Source of the DNA: Actinomadura syzygii
Lineage (GTDB): Bacteria; Actinomycetota; Actinomycetes; Streptosporangiales; Streptosporangiaceae
Length of the DNA stretch: 64,000 nucleotides
Direction: 5' to 3'
NCBI RefSeq assembly: GCF_008085905.1
Contig: NZ_VSFF01000001.1
Span: 682,001 to 746,000 of the forward strand
The notes beneath the pieces are model-generated. The model worked only from the letters and a program-made list of their open reading frames with translations. It was not told the DNA's origin and made no database searches. Position 1 is the first letter of the stretch, and the number at the start of each line of letters is the position of its first letter. This document shows, one piece after another, positions 1 to 7,813 of this stretch. Position numbers and translations under genes: made by a program.

Positions 1-86
1 CGGAGGGAGATAAATACCCTTTGGTATGGCGACCGGTCAGGCCGGTCGCGCGGGGGCCGGTCCGGAATCGGCCATGTCAAGAAACG

Positions 87-1304
87 TCAGTCCACGGGCC
101 CGAGATCGGCGAGGCGGCGGGCGAGGAAGCGGCGGTCGGGTTCGGCGCGGGCCAGGGCCAGGGCCTGGCGGTAGAAGGCGGCGGCCTCGTCGGGACGGTT
201 CAGGCGGCGGAGGAGGTCGGCACGGGTCGCTGGGAGCAGGTGGTAGCCGGGAAGGTCTGCTTCCAGGTCGTCCAGGAGGGGGAGGGCCGCTTCGGGGCCT
301 TCGGCCATGGCTATCGCGACGGCGCGGTTGAGGCGGACGACCGGGCTCGGGGTCAGGACGAGCAGGCGGTCGTAGAGCGCGGCGATCTGCGGCCAGTCGG
401 TGTCCTCGGCGCGGCGGGCGGTGGCATGGCACGCGGCGATCGCCGCCTGGACCTGGTACGGGCCGGGCGCGGCGCGGCGGAGGGCGGCGTCCAGGAGGGC
501 GGCGCCCTCGGCGACCGCGGCGCGGTCCCAGCGGTCGCGGTCCTGCTCTTCGAGCGGGACGAGGTCGCCCGCCGCGTCCTGCCGGGCGTCGCGGCGCGAG
601 TCCTGGAGCAGGAGGAGGGCGAGCAGGCCGGCGGCCTCCGGCTCGTCCGGCATCAGGTCGCGCAGGACGCGGGCGAGCCGGATCGCCTCCGCGCACAGGC
701 CGCCCCTGATCGGGTCCGCGCCGCCGGACGCCGCGTAGCCCTCGTTGAACAGCAGGTAGACGACGCCGAGGACGGACGCGGTCCGCTCCGGCAGCAGGTG
801 CGCGGGCGGCACCCGGTACGGGATGCCCGCCTGCCGGATCTTCCGCTTCGCCCGGACGATCCGCTGCCCCATCGCGGGCTCGGAGACCAGGAACGCCCGC
901 GCGATCTCGGCCGTGGACAGGCCGAGGAGCGTGCGCAGGGTCAGCGCGACGCGGGCGTCCAGCGGCAGCGCCGGATGGCAGCAGGTGAAGATCAGCCGGA
1001 GCCGGTCGTCGGGGACGCCGCTCACGTCCGGCGGATCCGGCGTCTCCGGCGGGCCGGACATGGCGGTCAGCTCCCTCAGCTTGGCGGTCTCGGTGGCGCC
1101 GCGCCGGAGCCGGTTCAGCGCGTGGTTGCGGGCCGTCGTCGTCAGCCAGGCCCCCGGACCGCGCGGGACGCCGTCGACCGGCCAGGTTTCCAGGGCGCGC
1201 GCGAACGCCTCCTGGGCGCACTCCTCGGCGAGGTCCCAGTCGCCGGTCACGCGGATGAGGGTCGCGACGACCCGGCCCCATTCGGCGCGGAAGGCCGCCG
1301 CCAC
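87..1304 (-). CDS. ECF42-type RNA polymerase sigma factor with TPR-like C-terminal extension
   Basis: Sigma-70 family regulator of about 405 residues, twice the length of a plain ECF sigma factor. Region 2 lies near residues 10-75 (LAEECAQEAFARAL, then TTARNHALNRLRR). Region 4 lies near 100-160 (LSTAEIARAFLVSEPAMGQRIVRAKRKIR). The remaining roughly 230 residues are helical repeats (DRLLVLTPSPVVRLNRAVA) like the TPR-like tail that ECF42 members need for activity. It follows a YciI/DGPF gene, the known ECF42 partner. I chose GTG at 1304. A non-standard CTG at 1334 would overlap the upstream stop and add ten residues. Target genes are unknown, but the operon itself is a likely one. Confidence 0.88.
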   Translation of the reverse strand: MAAAFRAEWGRVVATLIRVTGDWDLAEECAQEAFARALETWPVDGVPRGPGAWLTTTARNHALNRLRRGATETAKLRELTAMSGPPETPDPPDVSGVPDDRLRLIFTCCHPALPLDARVALTLRTLLGLSTAEIARAFLVSEPAMGQRIVRAKRKIRQAGIPYRVPPAHLLPERTASVLGVVYLLFNEGYAASGGADPIRGGLCAEAIRLARVLRDLMPDEPEAAGLLALLLLQDSRRDARQDAAGDLVPLEEQDRDRWDRAAVAEGAALLDAALRRAAPGPYQVQAAIAACHATARRAEDTDWPQIAALYDRLLVLTPSPVVRLNRAVAIAMAEGPEAALPLLDDLEADLPGYHLLPATRADLLRRLNRPDEAAAFYRQALALARAEPDRRFLARRLADLGPVD

Positions 1305-1330
1305 CTCGTCCGTCAGTTGGCTGTCGTCCG

Positions 1331-1684
1331 TCAGTCCTCCTCGTCGAACGGCCAGAGCGGGCGCACCTCGATCGAGCCGTGCCGCGCGGACGGGTGCCGG
1401 GACGCGACCTCCAGCGCCTCCTCCAGGTCCGCGCACTCGATCAGGTCGAAGCCGAGGATCTGCTCCTTCGTCTCGGCGAACGGGCCGTCCGAGAGGAGCG
1501 TCTCGCCCTCGCGGACGCGGACCGTGGTGGCCGCCTCGGTGAGGCGCAGCCGGTTCCCGATCCGGCGGACGCCGCGCCCGTCCATCTCCTTGACCCATTC
1601 CTCGGTGTCGGCGATGAGGGCCGCCTGCTCGTCGGGCGGGAGAACGTCCGTCTCCTTGCCGCAGATCAGCATCATGTACTGCAT
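1331..1684 (-). CDS. YciI/DGPF family protein
   Basis: Small 117-residue YCII-related protein with the family signature DGPFAETKEQILGFDLIE at about residues 66-83. AGGAGG sits 5 nt upstream of the ATG. It begins 9 nt after the MFS gene stop and ends about 27 nt before the sigma-factor start, so all three are probably one transcript. DGPF proteins are the conserved partners of ECF42 sigma factors. Their biochemical role is unresolved, and enzymatic or signal-sensing functions have both been suggested. Confidence 0.9.
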   Translation of the reverse strand: MQYMMLICGKETDVLPPDEQAALIADTEEWVKEMDGRGVRRIGNRLRLTEAATTVRVREGETLLSDGPFAETKEQILGFDLIECADLEEALEVASRHPSARHGSIEVRPLWPFDEED

Positions 1685-1693
1685 CGTTTCCTC

Positions 1694-3133
1694 CTAGTGG
1701 ACTTTGACTTTCCCAGGCTCCGGAATTCGTCGCCTGGACGGTGCGGTCAGCAGGACGGCCACGACGATCGCGCCTACCAGGGCGATCCCGGCCGTCGTGT
1801 GGAAGGACGCGCGGAATCCGGCGGTGAGGGCCTCGGGAGTCGTCCCGTGCGTCCGGGAGAGGACGACGGTCGACGCGACCGCCACCCCGAGCGCGCCGCC
1901 GAGCTGGAACGCCGCGGTGTTGATCCCGGACGCGAGGCCCGCGTCGCCGTCCGTCGCGCCGGACAGCGCCGCCACCGACCCCGCGACCGCGCTCGCGCCG
2001 AGCCCGAACCCGAGCAGGGCGAGGCCGGGCAGCAGTCCGGTCGCGTAGCCGCCGTCCGCCGTGACGCGGCCGAGCAGCAGGCAGCCCGCCGCCATCACCG
2101 CGAGCCCGACGACCGCCACCGGCCGGACGGACACCGGCCGCAGCGCCGCCTGCGCCGCGAACGACCCTGCGACCGCCATCACCGGCAGCACCGCCGACGC
2201 GAACCCGAACTCCAGCGGCGAGTACCCGAGGACGCCCTGCGCGTACTCCGAGACGCCGAGCGAGGTGCCGAACACGGTCGCCGCCGCCGCGGCCGTCACG
2301 AGGTTCCCGCCGGTCAGGCCGCGGGACCGGAACGTCCGGAGCGGGACGAGCGGCTCCGCCGACCGCGACTCCACCCACATGAACACGGCGCCCGCGACGG
2401 ACGCGACCGCGAACGCGGCGGCGGTGCGGACGCTCGTCCAGCCCTCCTCGGGCGCGCGGACGACCCCGTACACCGCCGCCGACACCGCGAGCGTGACGGT
2501 CAGCGCGCCGACCGGGTCGTAGGCCCGCGCGGCGCCCCGGCTCTCCCGCAGCGCCACCGGCCCGAGCGCGAGCAGCGCCAGCGCCACCGGGATGTTCAGG
2601 AAGAAGATCGACCGCCAGCCGAGGACGTCCGTCAGCGGCCCGCCGACCAGCAGCGCCGCCGTCGCGCCGAACCCGCCGACGCTGCCCCACACCGCGATCG
2701 CCCGGTTCCGCGCGGGCCCCGCGGGGAACGTCGCGGTGACGATCGCGAGCGCGCTCGGCGCCATCAGCGCGGCCGACACGCCCTGCGCGACCCGGGCGGC
2801 GACGAGCGCGCCGCCCGTCCAGGCGAGGCCGCAGAGCAGCGACGACGCGAGGAACAGGACGGTCCCGCCGAGGAACGCGCGGCGCCGCCCGGCGAGGTCG
2901 GCGATCCGGCCGCCGAGCAGCAGCAGGCCGCCGAAGCCGAGCAGGTAGGCGCTCAGCACCCACTGCGCGCCGCCGCCCGCGAACCCGAGGTCCCGGTCGA
3001 TCGACGGCAGCGCCAGCAGGATGATCTGCGAATCCAGGATCACCATGAAGTTCGCCGCGCACAGCAGCCCCAGCGCCGCCCGGCGGCGCGGCGCCGGGTC
3101 CTCCGCCGCGCGGCGGTGGCCTCCCACGTCCAT
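1694..3133 (-). CDS. MFS multidrug exporter, DHA2 (EmrB/QacA) type
   Basis: Inner-membrane proton-coupled exporter of 479 residues with about 14 predicted hydrophobic segments, as in the DHA2 family. The first helix carries ANFMVILDSQIILLALPSI, close to the antiporter motif LD-x3-VNVALP. The loop after it has GGRIADLAGRRRAFLGG (motif A). The start at 3133 is supported by GGAGGAGCGAGAG just upstream. An upstream in-frame start would add 37 low-complexity residues with no ribosome site. It heads the YciI and ECF42 sigma operon, so export may be a physiological output of that sigma factor. The substrate cannot be read from sequence. Confidence 0.88.
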   Translation of the reverse strand: MDVGGHRRAAEDPAPRRRAALGLLCAANFMVILDSQIILLALPSIDRDLGFAGGGAQWVLSAYLLGFGGLLLLGGRIADLAGRRRAFLGGTVLFLASSLLCGLAWTGGALVAARVAQGVSAALMAPSALAIVTATFPAGPARNRAIAVWGSVGGFGATAALLVGGPLTDVLGWRSIFFLNIPVALALLALGPVALRESRGAARAYDPVGALTVTLAVSAAVYGVVRAPEEGWTSVRTAAAFAVASVAGAVFMWVESRSAEPLVPLRTFRSRGLTGGNLVTAAAAATVFGTSLGVSEYAQGVLGYSPLEFGFASAVLPVMAVAGSFAAQAALRPVSVRPVAVVGLAVMAAGCLLLGRVTADGGYATGLLPGLALLGFGLGASAVAGSVAALSGATDGDAGLASGINTAAFQLGGALGVAVASTVVLSRTHGTTPEALTAGFRASFHTTAGIALVGAIVVAVLLTAPSRRRIPEPGKVKVH

Positions 3134-3164
3134 CTCTCGCTCCTCCCGCGAACCGTCTCTCCCC

Positions 3165-3195
3165 TGTCGACAATCGGGACCGCCCGATTTCGACA
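3165..3195 (-). promoter_or_regulatory. two TGTCGA motifs upstream of the MFS-YciI-sigma operon
   Basis: On the minus strand TGTCGA occurs at 3195-3190 and again at 3172-3167, where it forms the palindrome TGTCGACA. TGTCGA is the -35 element reported for ECF42 sigma factors. The second copy is 34 nt upstream of the exporter start. Autoregulation is an inference, and I could not fix a matching -10 with certainty. Confidence 0.4.
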
Positions 3196-3249
3196 TCCGT
3201 CCGGGAAGAAATTCGCGGGATGCGGTTCCGCTCTGAGCGTGCAACCGTT

Positions 3250-3266
3250 CCGTACAGAACGTACGG
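3250..3266. promoter_or_regulatory. inverted repeat, candidate operator in a divergent promoter region
   Basis: CCGTAC-AGAAC-GTACGG is a perfect 6-bp inverted repeat with a 5-nt centre. It lies 17 nt upstream of the epimerase gene and in the shared promoter region with the MFS exporter. The size and symmetry suit a TetR-type repressor, but no such gene is adjacent. Confidence 0.4.
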
Positions 3267-3282
3267 ACGGCACAGTCTCCCC

Positions 3283-4281
3283 ATGAGGATTCTGATGCTG
3301 GGCGGAACCGAGTTCGTCGGACGCGCCATCACCGACGACGCCCTCGCCCGAGGCTGGGACGTGACCGTCTTCCATCGCGGCCGCCACGACCCGCCCGCAG
3401 GCGTCGCGTCCCTGCACGGCGACCGCACCGCCGACGGCGGTCTCGCGGCCCTCGAAACCGGGACGTGGGACGTGGTCGTCGACACCTGGTCGCGCGCACC
3501 GTCGGCCGTCCGCGACGCCGCGCACCTCCTGCACGGACGAGCGGGCTCCTACGCCTACATCTCCAGCCGCTCCGTCTACCGGTTCCCCGAGCCGCTGGGC
3601 CTCGGCGAAGGCGCGCCCCTCGTGGACGGCTCGCCCGACGACGACGGCCACGACGACTACGCGGCGGCCAAGCGGGGCGGCGAACTCGCCGCGCTCGGCG
3701 CGTTCGGCGACCGGGCGCTCCTCGTGCGCGCGGGTCTCATCCTCGGCCCCTACGAGAACATCGGACGCCTCCCCTGGTGGCTGACGCGGATCGCCCGAGG
3801 CGGCGACGTCCTCGCGCCCGGCCCGCAGGACGCGGGCATCCAGTACATCGACGTCAGGGACCTCGCCGCCTGGACGCTGGACGCCGTCGAGAACAACCTG
3901 GGCGGACCGTTCGACCTGGTCTGCCCGTCCACCCACACGACGATGGCCGAGTTGCTCGAAGCGTGCGTCCACACGACGGGTTCCGACGCAGACCTCGTTT
4001 GGACGCCTCCGGAGACCATCCTCGACGCGGGCATCGAACCCTGGATGGACCTTCCGGTCTGGATCCCGCCGGGGGAGGCGTACGACACGATCCACAGGGG
4101 GAACGTGTCCAAGGCCCTGTCGGCTGGGCTGCGGTGCAGACCCGTCCAGGAAACGGTGGCCGATACGTGGGAATGGCTCCAGTCCATCGGGGGACAGGCT
4201 CCGCAGCGTCCTGACCGTCCCGTCCTCGGGCTGAGCCCGGAGGACGAGGCGAAGGCCCTCCACCCGTCAGACCGGCCATGA
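3283..4281 (+). CDS. NAD-dependent epimerase/reductase (extended SDR)
   Basis: Rossmann-fold protein of 332 residues. The nucleotide-binding loop is MLGGTEFVGRAI at the N-terminus. The catalytic YxxxK is DDYAAAKRGGE near residue 130, preceded by SYAYISSRSVY, which supplies the active-site serine. The family acts on nucleotide sugars or related carbonyl substrates, and which one applies here is unknown. ATG at 3283 begins the Rossmann strand directly, so I prefer it to an in-frame start 63 nt upstream. It is divergent from the MFS operon across a region with a palindrome. Confidence 0.82.
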   Translation: MRILMLGGTEFVGRAITDDALARGWDVTVFHRGRHDPPAGVASLHGDRTADGGLAALETGTWDVVVDTWSRAPSAVRDAAHLLHGRAGSYAYISSRSVYRFPEPLGLGEGAPLVDGSPDDDGHDDYAAAKRGGELAALGAFGDRALLVRAGLILGPYENIGRLPWWLTRIARGGDVLAPGPQDAGIQYIDVRDLAAWTLDAVENNLGGPFDLVCPSTHTTMAELLEACVHTTGSDADLVWTPPETILDAGIEPWMDLPVWIPPGEAYDTIHRGNVSKALSAGLRCRPVQETVADTWEWLQSIGGQAPQRPDRPVLGLSPEDEAKALHPSDRP

Positions 4282-4330
4282 CCCCGCTTCGGTGGACGCG
4301 GCGGGGTCCGGTCCGCTAGAGAGACGTGTT

Positions 4331-5956
4331 ATGACCGCTTTGCTACTCGGCCCCCACCTCCGGCACGTGAGCGAACGCACCGCGACGATCTGGGTGGAGA
4401 CCGAACGTCCGTGCGAGGTCCGGGTCGTCAACCGGGAGCACGGCGTGGACGCGGGCGCCCCCACGTTCACCGCGCACGGCCACCACTACGCGCTCGTCGA
4501 GATCGACGGGCTCGCGCCGGGGGCGCGCGTCCCGTACGAGGTGCTGGTGGACGGCGAGACCGTCTGGCCGGAGGAGGGCGACGGGTACCCGCCGCCCCGG
4601 CTCAGGACGCTCGACCCGGACGGCGGCCTGCGCATCTCGTTCGGCTCCTGCCGCCGCTCGCCCGGCACCGTCGAGGAGTTCGGCCACGACGCGCTGACCG
4701 CGCTCGCGCAGCGGCTGCGCGGCGCCGACGACGCCGACTGGCCCGACCTCCTGCTGATGGTCGGCGACCAGGTCTACGCGGACGAGCTCAGCGACGAGAT
4801 GCGCGAGTTCATCCGCGGCCGCCGCGCCCCCGGCGACCCGCCCGACGACGAGGCCGCCGACTTCGAGGACTACACCCACCTCTACAAGCTGGCCTGGCAC
4901 GACGACCCGGCGGTGCGGTGGCTGCTGTCCACCGTCCCGACGTTCACGATCTTCGACGACCACGACATCCGGGACGACTGGAACACCTCCCTCGCGTGGC
5001 GCGAGGAGATGTGGTCGCAGCCGTGGTGGAAGGCCCGCATCACCGGCGGCATCGGCTCGTACTGGATCTACCAGCACCTCGGGAACATGTCGCCGGGGGA
5101 CCGCGCGTCCGACCCCGTCTTCAAGGCGCTGCGGACCGCGTCGGACGAGAGCGGCGACGCGGGCGCCGTCCTGGACGAGTTCGCCGAGAAGGCCGACAAG
5201 GAACCGGCCGGCACCCGCTGGAGCTACGCGCACGACTGGGGCGGCACCCGCCTCATCGTCGTGGACAGCCGCTGCTCCCGCCTCCTCACCGCCGACCGCC
5301 GCGGAATGCTCGACGACGAGGAGTTCCAATGGCTGGACGACCAGTGCCAGGGCGGCATGGACCACCTCCTCATCGCCAGTTCCCTGCCCTACCTCCTGCC
5401 CAAGGCGATCCACCACGCCGAGTCGTGGAACGAGGCCATGGCGGGCGGCGCGTGGGGCAAGGCGGCGGGACGGCTCGGCGAGAAGATCCGGCAGGCCGCC
5501 GACCTGGAGCACTGGGCGGCCTTCGAGAAGTCGTTCCGGGCCGTGGCCGCCGACGTGGTCTCCGTGGCGCGCGGGGAGCGCGGCCCGGCCCCGGCGAGCA
5601 TCTCGTTCCTGTCGGGCGACATCCACTACTCGTACCTGGCGCGGGTCATCGAGCCCGGCGTCCAGTCGAAGGTGACGCAGATCGTCTGCTCGCCGCTGCG
5701 GAACCCGCTGATCGGCAAGTTCCGCATGGCGAACCGCATCGCGTGCTCGCGCGCGGCGGGCGCTCCGTTCCGGGCGCTGGCGAAGCTGTCGAAGGTGCCC
5801 GCCCCGCCGATCCGGTGGCGGATGACGGACGGCCCCTGGTTCGACAACGCGATCGCCACCGTCCACCTGTCGGGACGCGAGTGCGACGTCCGCTGGGACA
5901 CCCCGCGGGACGGCGGCGGCCTCACCGAGATGGGCCGCGCCAAGATCACTGGCTGA
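4331..5956 (+). CDS. PhoD-like phosphatase / alkaline phosphatase D family
   Basis: Metallophosphatase of 541 residues. A short N-terminal beta domain (LRHVSERTATIWVET) is followed by the PhoD core: FGSCRRS, LLMVGDQVYADE, TIFDDHDIRDDWN and FLSGDIHYSYL, the usual metal-binding Asp, Asn and His positions. No Sec or Tat signal peptide is visible, so this looks like the cytoplasmic actinobacterial branch rather than secreted PhoD. ATG at 4331 matches the family N-terminus. A GTG at 4292 would add 13 residues. Phosphoester hydrolysis is expected and the natural substrate is unknown. Confidence 0.86.
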   Translation: MTALLLGPHLRHVSERTATIWVETERPCEVRVVNREHGVDAGAPTFTAHGHHYALVEIDGLAPGARVPYEVLVDGETVWPEEGDGYPPPRLRTLDPDGGLRISFGSCRRSPGTVEEFGHDALTALAQRLRGADDADWPDLLLMVGDQVYADELSDEMREFIRGRRAPGDPPDDEAADFEDYTHLYKLAWHDDPAVRWLLSTVPTFTIFDDHDIRDDWNTSLAWREEMWSQPWWKARITGGIGSYWIYQHLGNMSPGDRASDPVFKALRTASDESGDAGAVLDEFAEKADKEPAGTRWSYAHDWGGTRLIVVDSRCSRLLTADRRGMLDDEEFQWLDDQCQGGMDHLLIASSLPYLLPKAIHHAESWNEAMAGGAWGKAAGRLGEKIRQAADLEHWAAFEKSFRAVAADVVSVARGERGPAPASISFLSGDIHYSYLARVIEPGVQSKVTQIVCSPLRNPLIGKFRMANRIACSRAAGAPFRALAKLSKVPAPPIRWRMTDGPWFDNAIATVHLSGRECDVRWDTPRDGGGLTEMGRAKITG

Positions 5957-6121
5957 ACGGTACGGCGGGGCGCGCCCGCTCCACCCCCTCGCCGGAACGA
6001 AGCGCGCCCCGCCCGGGCGGCCCCGCCCCGGTGCCGCCCACGCCCCTCCTACGGCGGCCCGCGCCGACCATGACGCGAATGATCGAAGGCAGCTGATCGA
6101 AGATTGCGTCGTTGCCGAATT

Positions 6122-6147
6122 GGAAGACAAATCGTGGTCATGCCGTC
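6122..6147 (+). promoter_or_regulatory. candidate ECF-type promoter upstream of the sigma/anti-sigma fusion
   Basis: GGAAG at 6122-6126 and CGTC at 6144-6147, separated by 17 nt, match the general GGAAC-N16/17-CGTC layout of ECF-dependent promoters. The gene starts 13 nt after the second element. Autoregulation is an inference. Confidence 0.4.
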
Positions 6148-6160
6148 ACAATGAGCAAGC

Positions 6161-7561
6161 ATGGGACGACGTGCTCGGCGTAAAGACCAGGGGGACGGGC
6201 GCGCAGCGGCGGAGCCCGGCGACGACGAGCTGATCGCGCGGGTCCGCGCCGGCGACGTCGCCGCCTACGGGACGCTCTACGAACGGCACGCGGCCGCCGC
6301 CCGCGGCCTCGCCCGCCACCTCGCCGGACGGGACGGCGCGGACGACGCCGAGGACGCCGTCCAGGACGCCTTCGCCAAGGTGCTCGACGCCCTCGAACGC
6401 GGCGGCGGGCCCGCCGGGAGCTTCCGCCCCTACCTGCTCACCGCCGTCCGCAGGGCGGTCTACGACCGGGCCCGCGCGGAGCGGCGCGTCCGGTCCACCG
6501 GCGAGATCGAGGACTTCGACCCCGGCGCGCCGTTCGCCGACCCGGCGGTCGACGAGCTGGAGCGCTCGATGGTCGCGGCGGCGTTCCGCTCGCTGCCCGC
6601 CCGCTGGCAGACGGTGCTCTGGCACACCGAGGTCGAGCGCGCGAAGCCCGCCGCGGTCGCCCCGCTGCTCGGGCTCAGCGCGAACGCCGCCGCCGCGCTC
6701 GCCTACCGGGCCCGGGAGGGGCTGCGCCAGGCGTACCTCCAGATGCACGTCGACGCCGCCGCCGCGGACGGCGCGTGCCGTCCCGCGCTGGAACGGCTCG
6801 GCCCGTACGTGCGCGGGGCGCTCGCCAAGCGCGACGCCCGCCGGGTGCGGCGGCACCTGGACGGCTGCGCGCGCTGCGCGGCCGTCCGCGCGGAGCTGGT
6901 GCACGTGAACGGCGCGCTCCGGGGTGTACTGGGGCCGCTCGTCCTGGGGACGGCGACGTCCGGGTACCTCGCGTCCAAGGGCGGCGTGTTCCTGTGGTTC
7001 CGGCGGCTGCCGAAGCGGCGGCAGGCGATGAGCGGCGGCGTGGTCGCGGCGGCAGCGGCGGCCGCGATGGCGATGATGCTGGTGTCCGGCGAGGAGCCGA
7101 CGGGCCCCGCGCCGGTCCCGCCCGCCGCCGCCGAGCCCACCGCCGCGCCGCCCGCCGCGCCGCCCGCCGAGCCGCCCGCCGCCGAGCCGCCGCCCCCGCC
7201 GCCGCACGCGACCCGGCGGGCGCGTCCGATGGCCGAGGCGCCGAGACGCGTCCAGCCGCGGAAACCCTTCGTACGGAAACCGGTACTGCGAAAACCTCCC
7301 GTGCGGAAACCGCCGGAACGGCCCGACCGGCCGAAACGGCCCGAACGTCCGGGCGCGATCCTGATCCGCCTCGACCTGCGGACGGTCCCGGGCGGCCCCG
7401 AAATTCACATCCGCATAAAGGCCGATCTACCGCGTTCCTTTCCGCGTGCCGTCCCGTATCGGCGCGCGGACGCCGCGCCCCGGCACGCCCCCCGCCGCCC
7501 GAGCCTCCATTCCGGGCGCCATGGGCGGTTGAAGGCAGGGTCTCGGGCACACCGGGGCTGA
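6161..7561 (+). CDS. ECF sigma factor fused to a zinc-finger, membrane-anchored C-terminal domain
   Basis: Single 466-residue chain. Sigma region 2 is near residues 22-100 (DDAEDAVQDAFAKVLDAL) and region 4 near 140-192 (LPARWQTVLWHTEVER, then LGLSANAAAALAYRAREGLRQAY). A zf-HC2-like segment follows with C206, H232, C236 and C239 (HLDGCARC). Next come one membrane segment near 291-309 and a Pro/Ala-rich tail with repeated RKP units. Zinc-binding anti-sigma factors are normally separate proteins, so here sensor, inhibitor and sigma factor appear joined. The tail probably faces outside. Regulated release by proteolysis is an inference. Confidence 0.85.
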   Translation: MGRRARRKDQGDGRAAAEPGDDELIARVRAGDVAAYGTLYERHAAAARGLARHLAGRDGADDAEDAVQDAFAKVLDALERGGGPAGSFRPYLLTAVRRAVYDRARAERRVRSTGEIEDFDPGAPFADPAVDELERSMVAAAFRSLPARWQTVLWHTEVERAKPAAVAPLLGLSANAAAALAYRAREGLRQAYLQMHVDAAAADGACRPALERLGPYVRGALAKRDARRVRRHLDGCARCAAVRAELVHVNGALRGVLGPLVLGTATSGYLASKGGVFLWFRRLPKRRQAMSGGVVAAAAAAAMAMMLVSGEEPTGPAPVPPAAAEPTAAPPAAPPAEPPAAEPPPPPPHATRRARPMAEAPRRVQPRKPFVRKPVLRKPPVRKPPERPDRPKRPERPGAILIRLDLRTVPGGPEIHIRIKADLPRSFPRAVPYRRADAAPRHAPRRPSLHSGRHGRLKAGSRAHRG

Positions 7562-7813
7562 CCCGGCACCGGCTGCTTCCCGTAAAGATCAGGAGGAAGG
7601 ACGGGGCCGGGCCGAAAGGGCTGGTAGCGTCCGCCGCGGCTCCCGAATCGTTGTTACCGGGGAGTCGCCAACCGACGGCCTGCCGTGAAAGAGTGGCGAA
7701 TCGCCGTATTGGCCTACCGGGTTGCCACGCTTCACTACGCTATAGGCGGCTCGGGGACACATACGCCGGATGGGCATGCCGTGAACTCCCGTGTTGAGGA
7801 AGGGCGGTGTCGC

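Noticed and set aside
1304..3485. Long minus-strand open frame running upstream of the sigma-factor start through the YciI and MFS region
   Set aside because: It is in a different frame from both real genes, Arg/Gly-rich and without motifs. In very high-GC DNA antisense and out-of-frame runs stay open by composition.
7562..7813. Riboswitch or small RNA in the 252-bp leader of the NYN gene
   Set aside because: A few short dyads (such as GGCG-AAT-CGCC) and a TACGCT box near 7733 exist, but no known riboswitch core could be matched.
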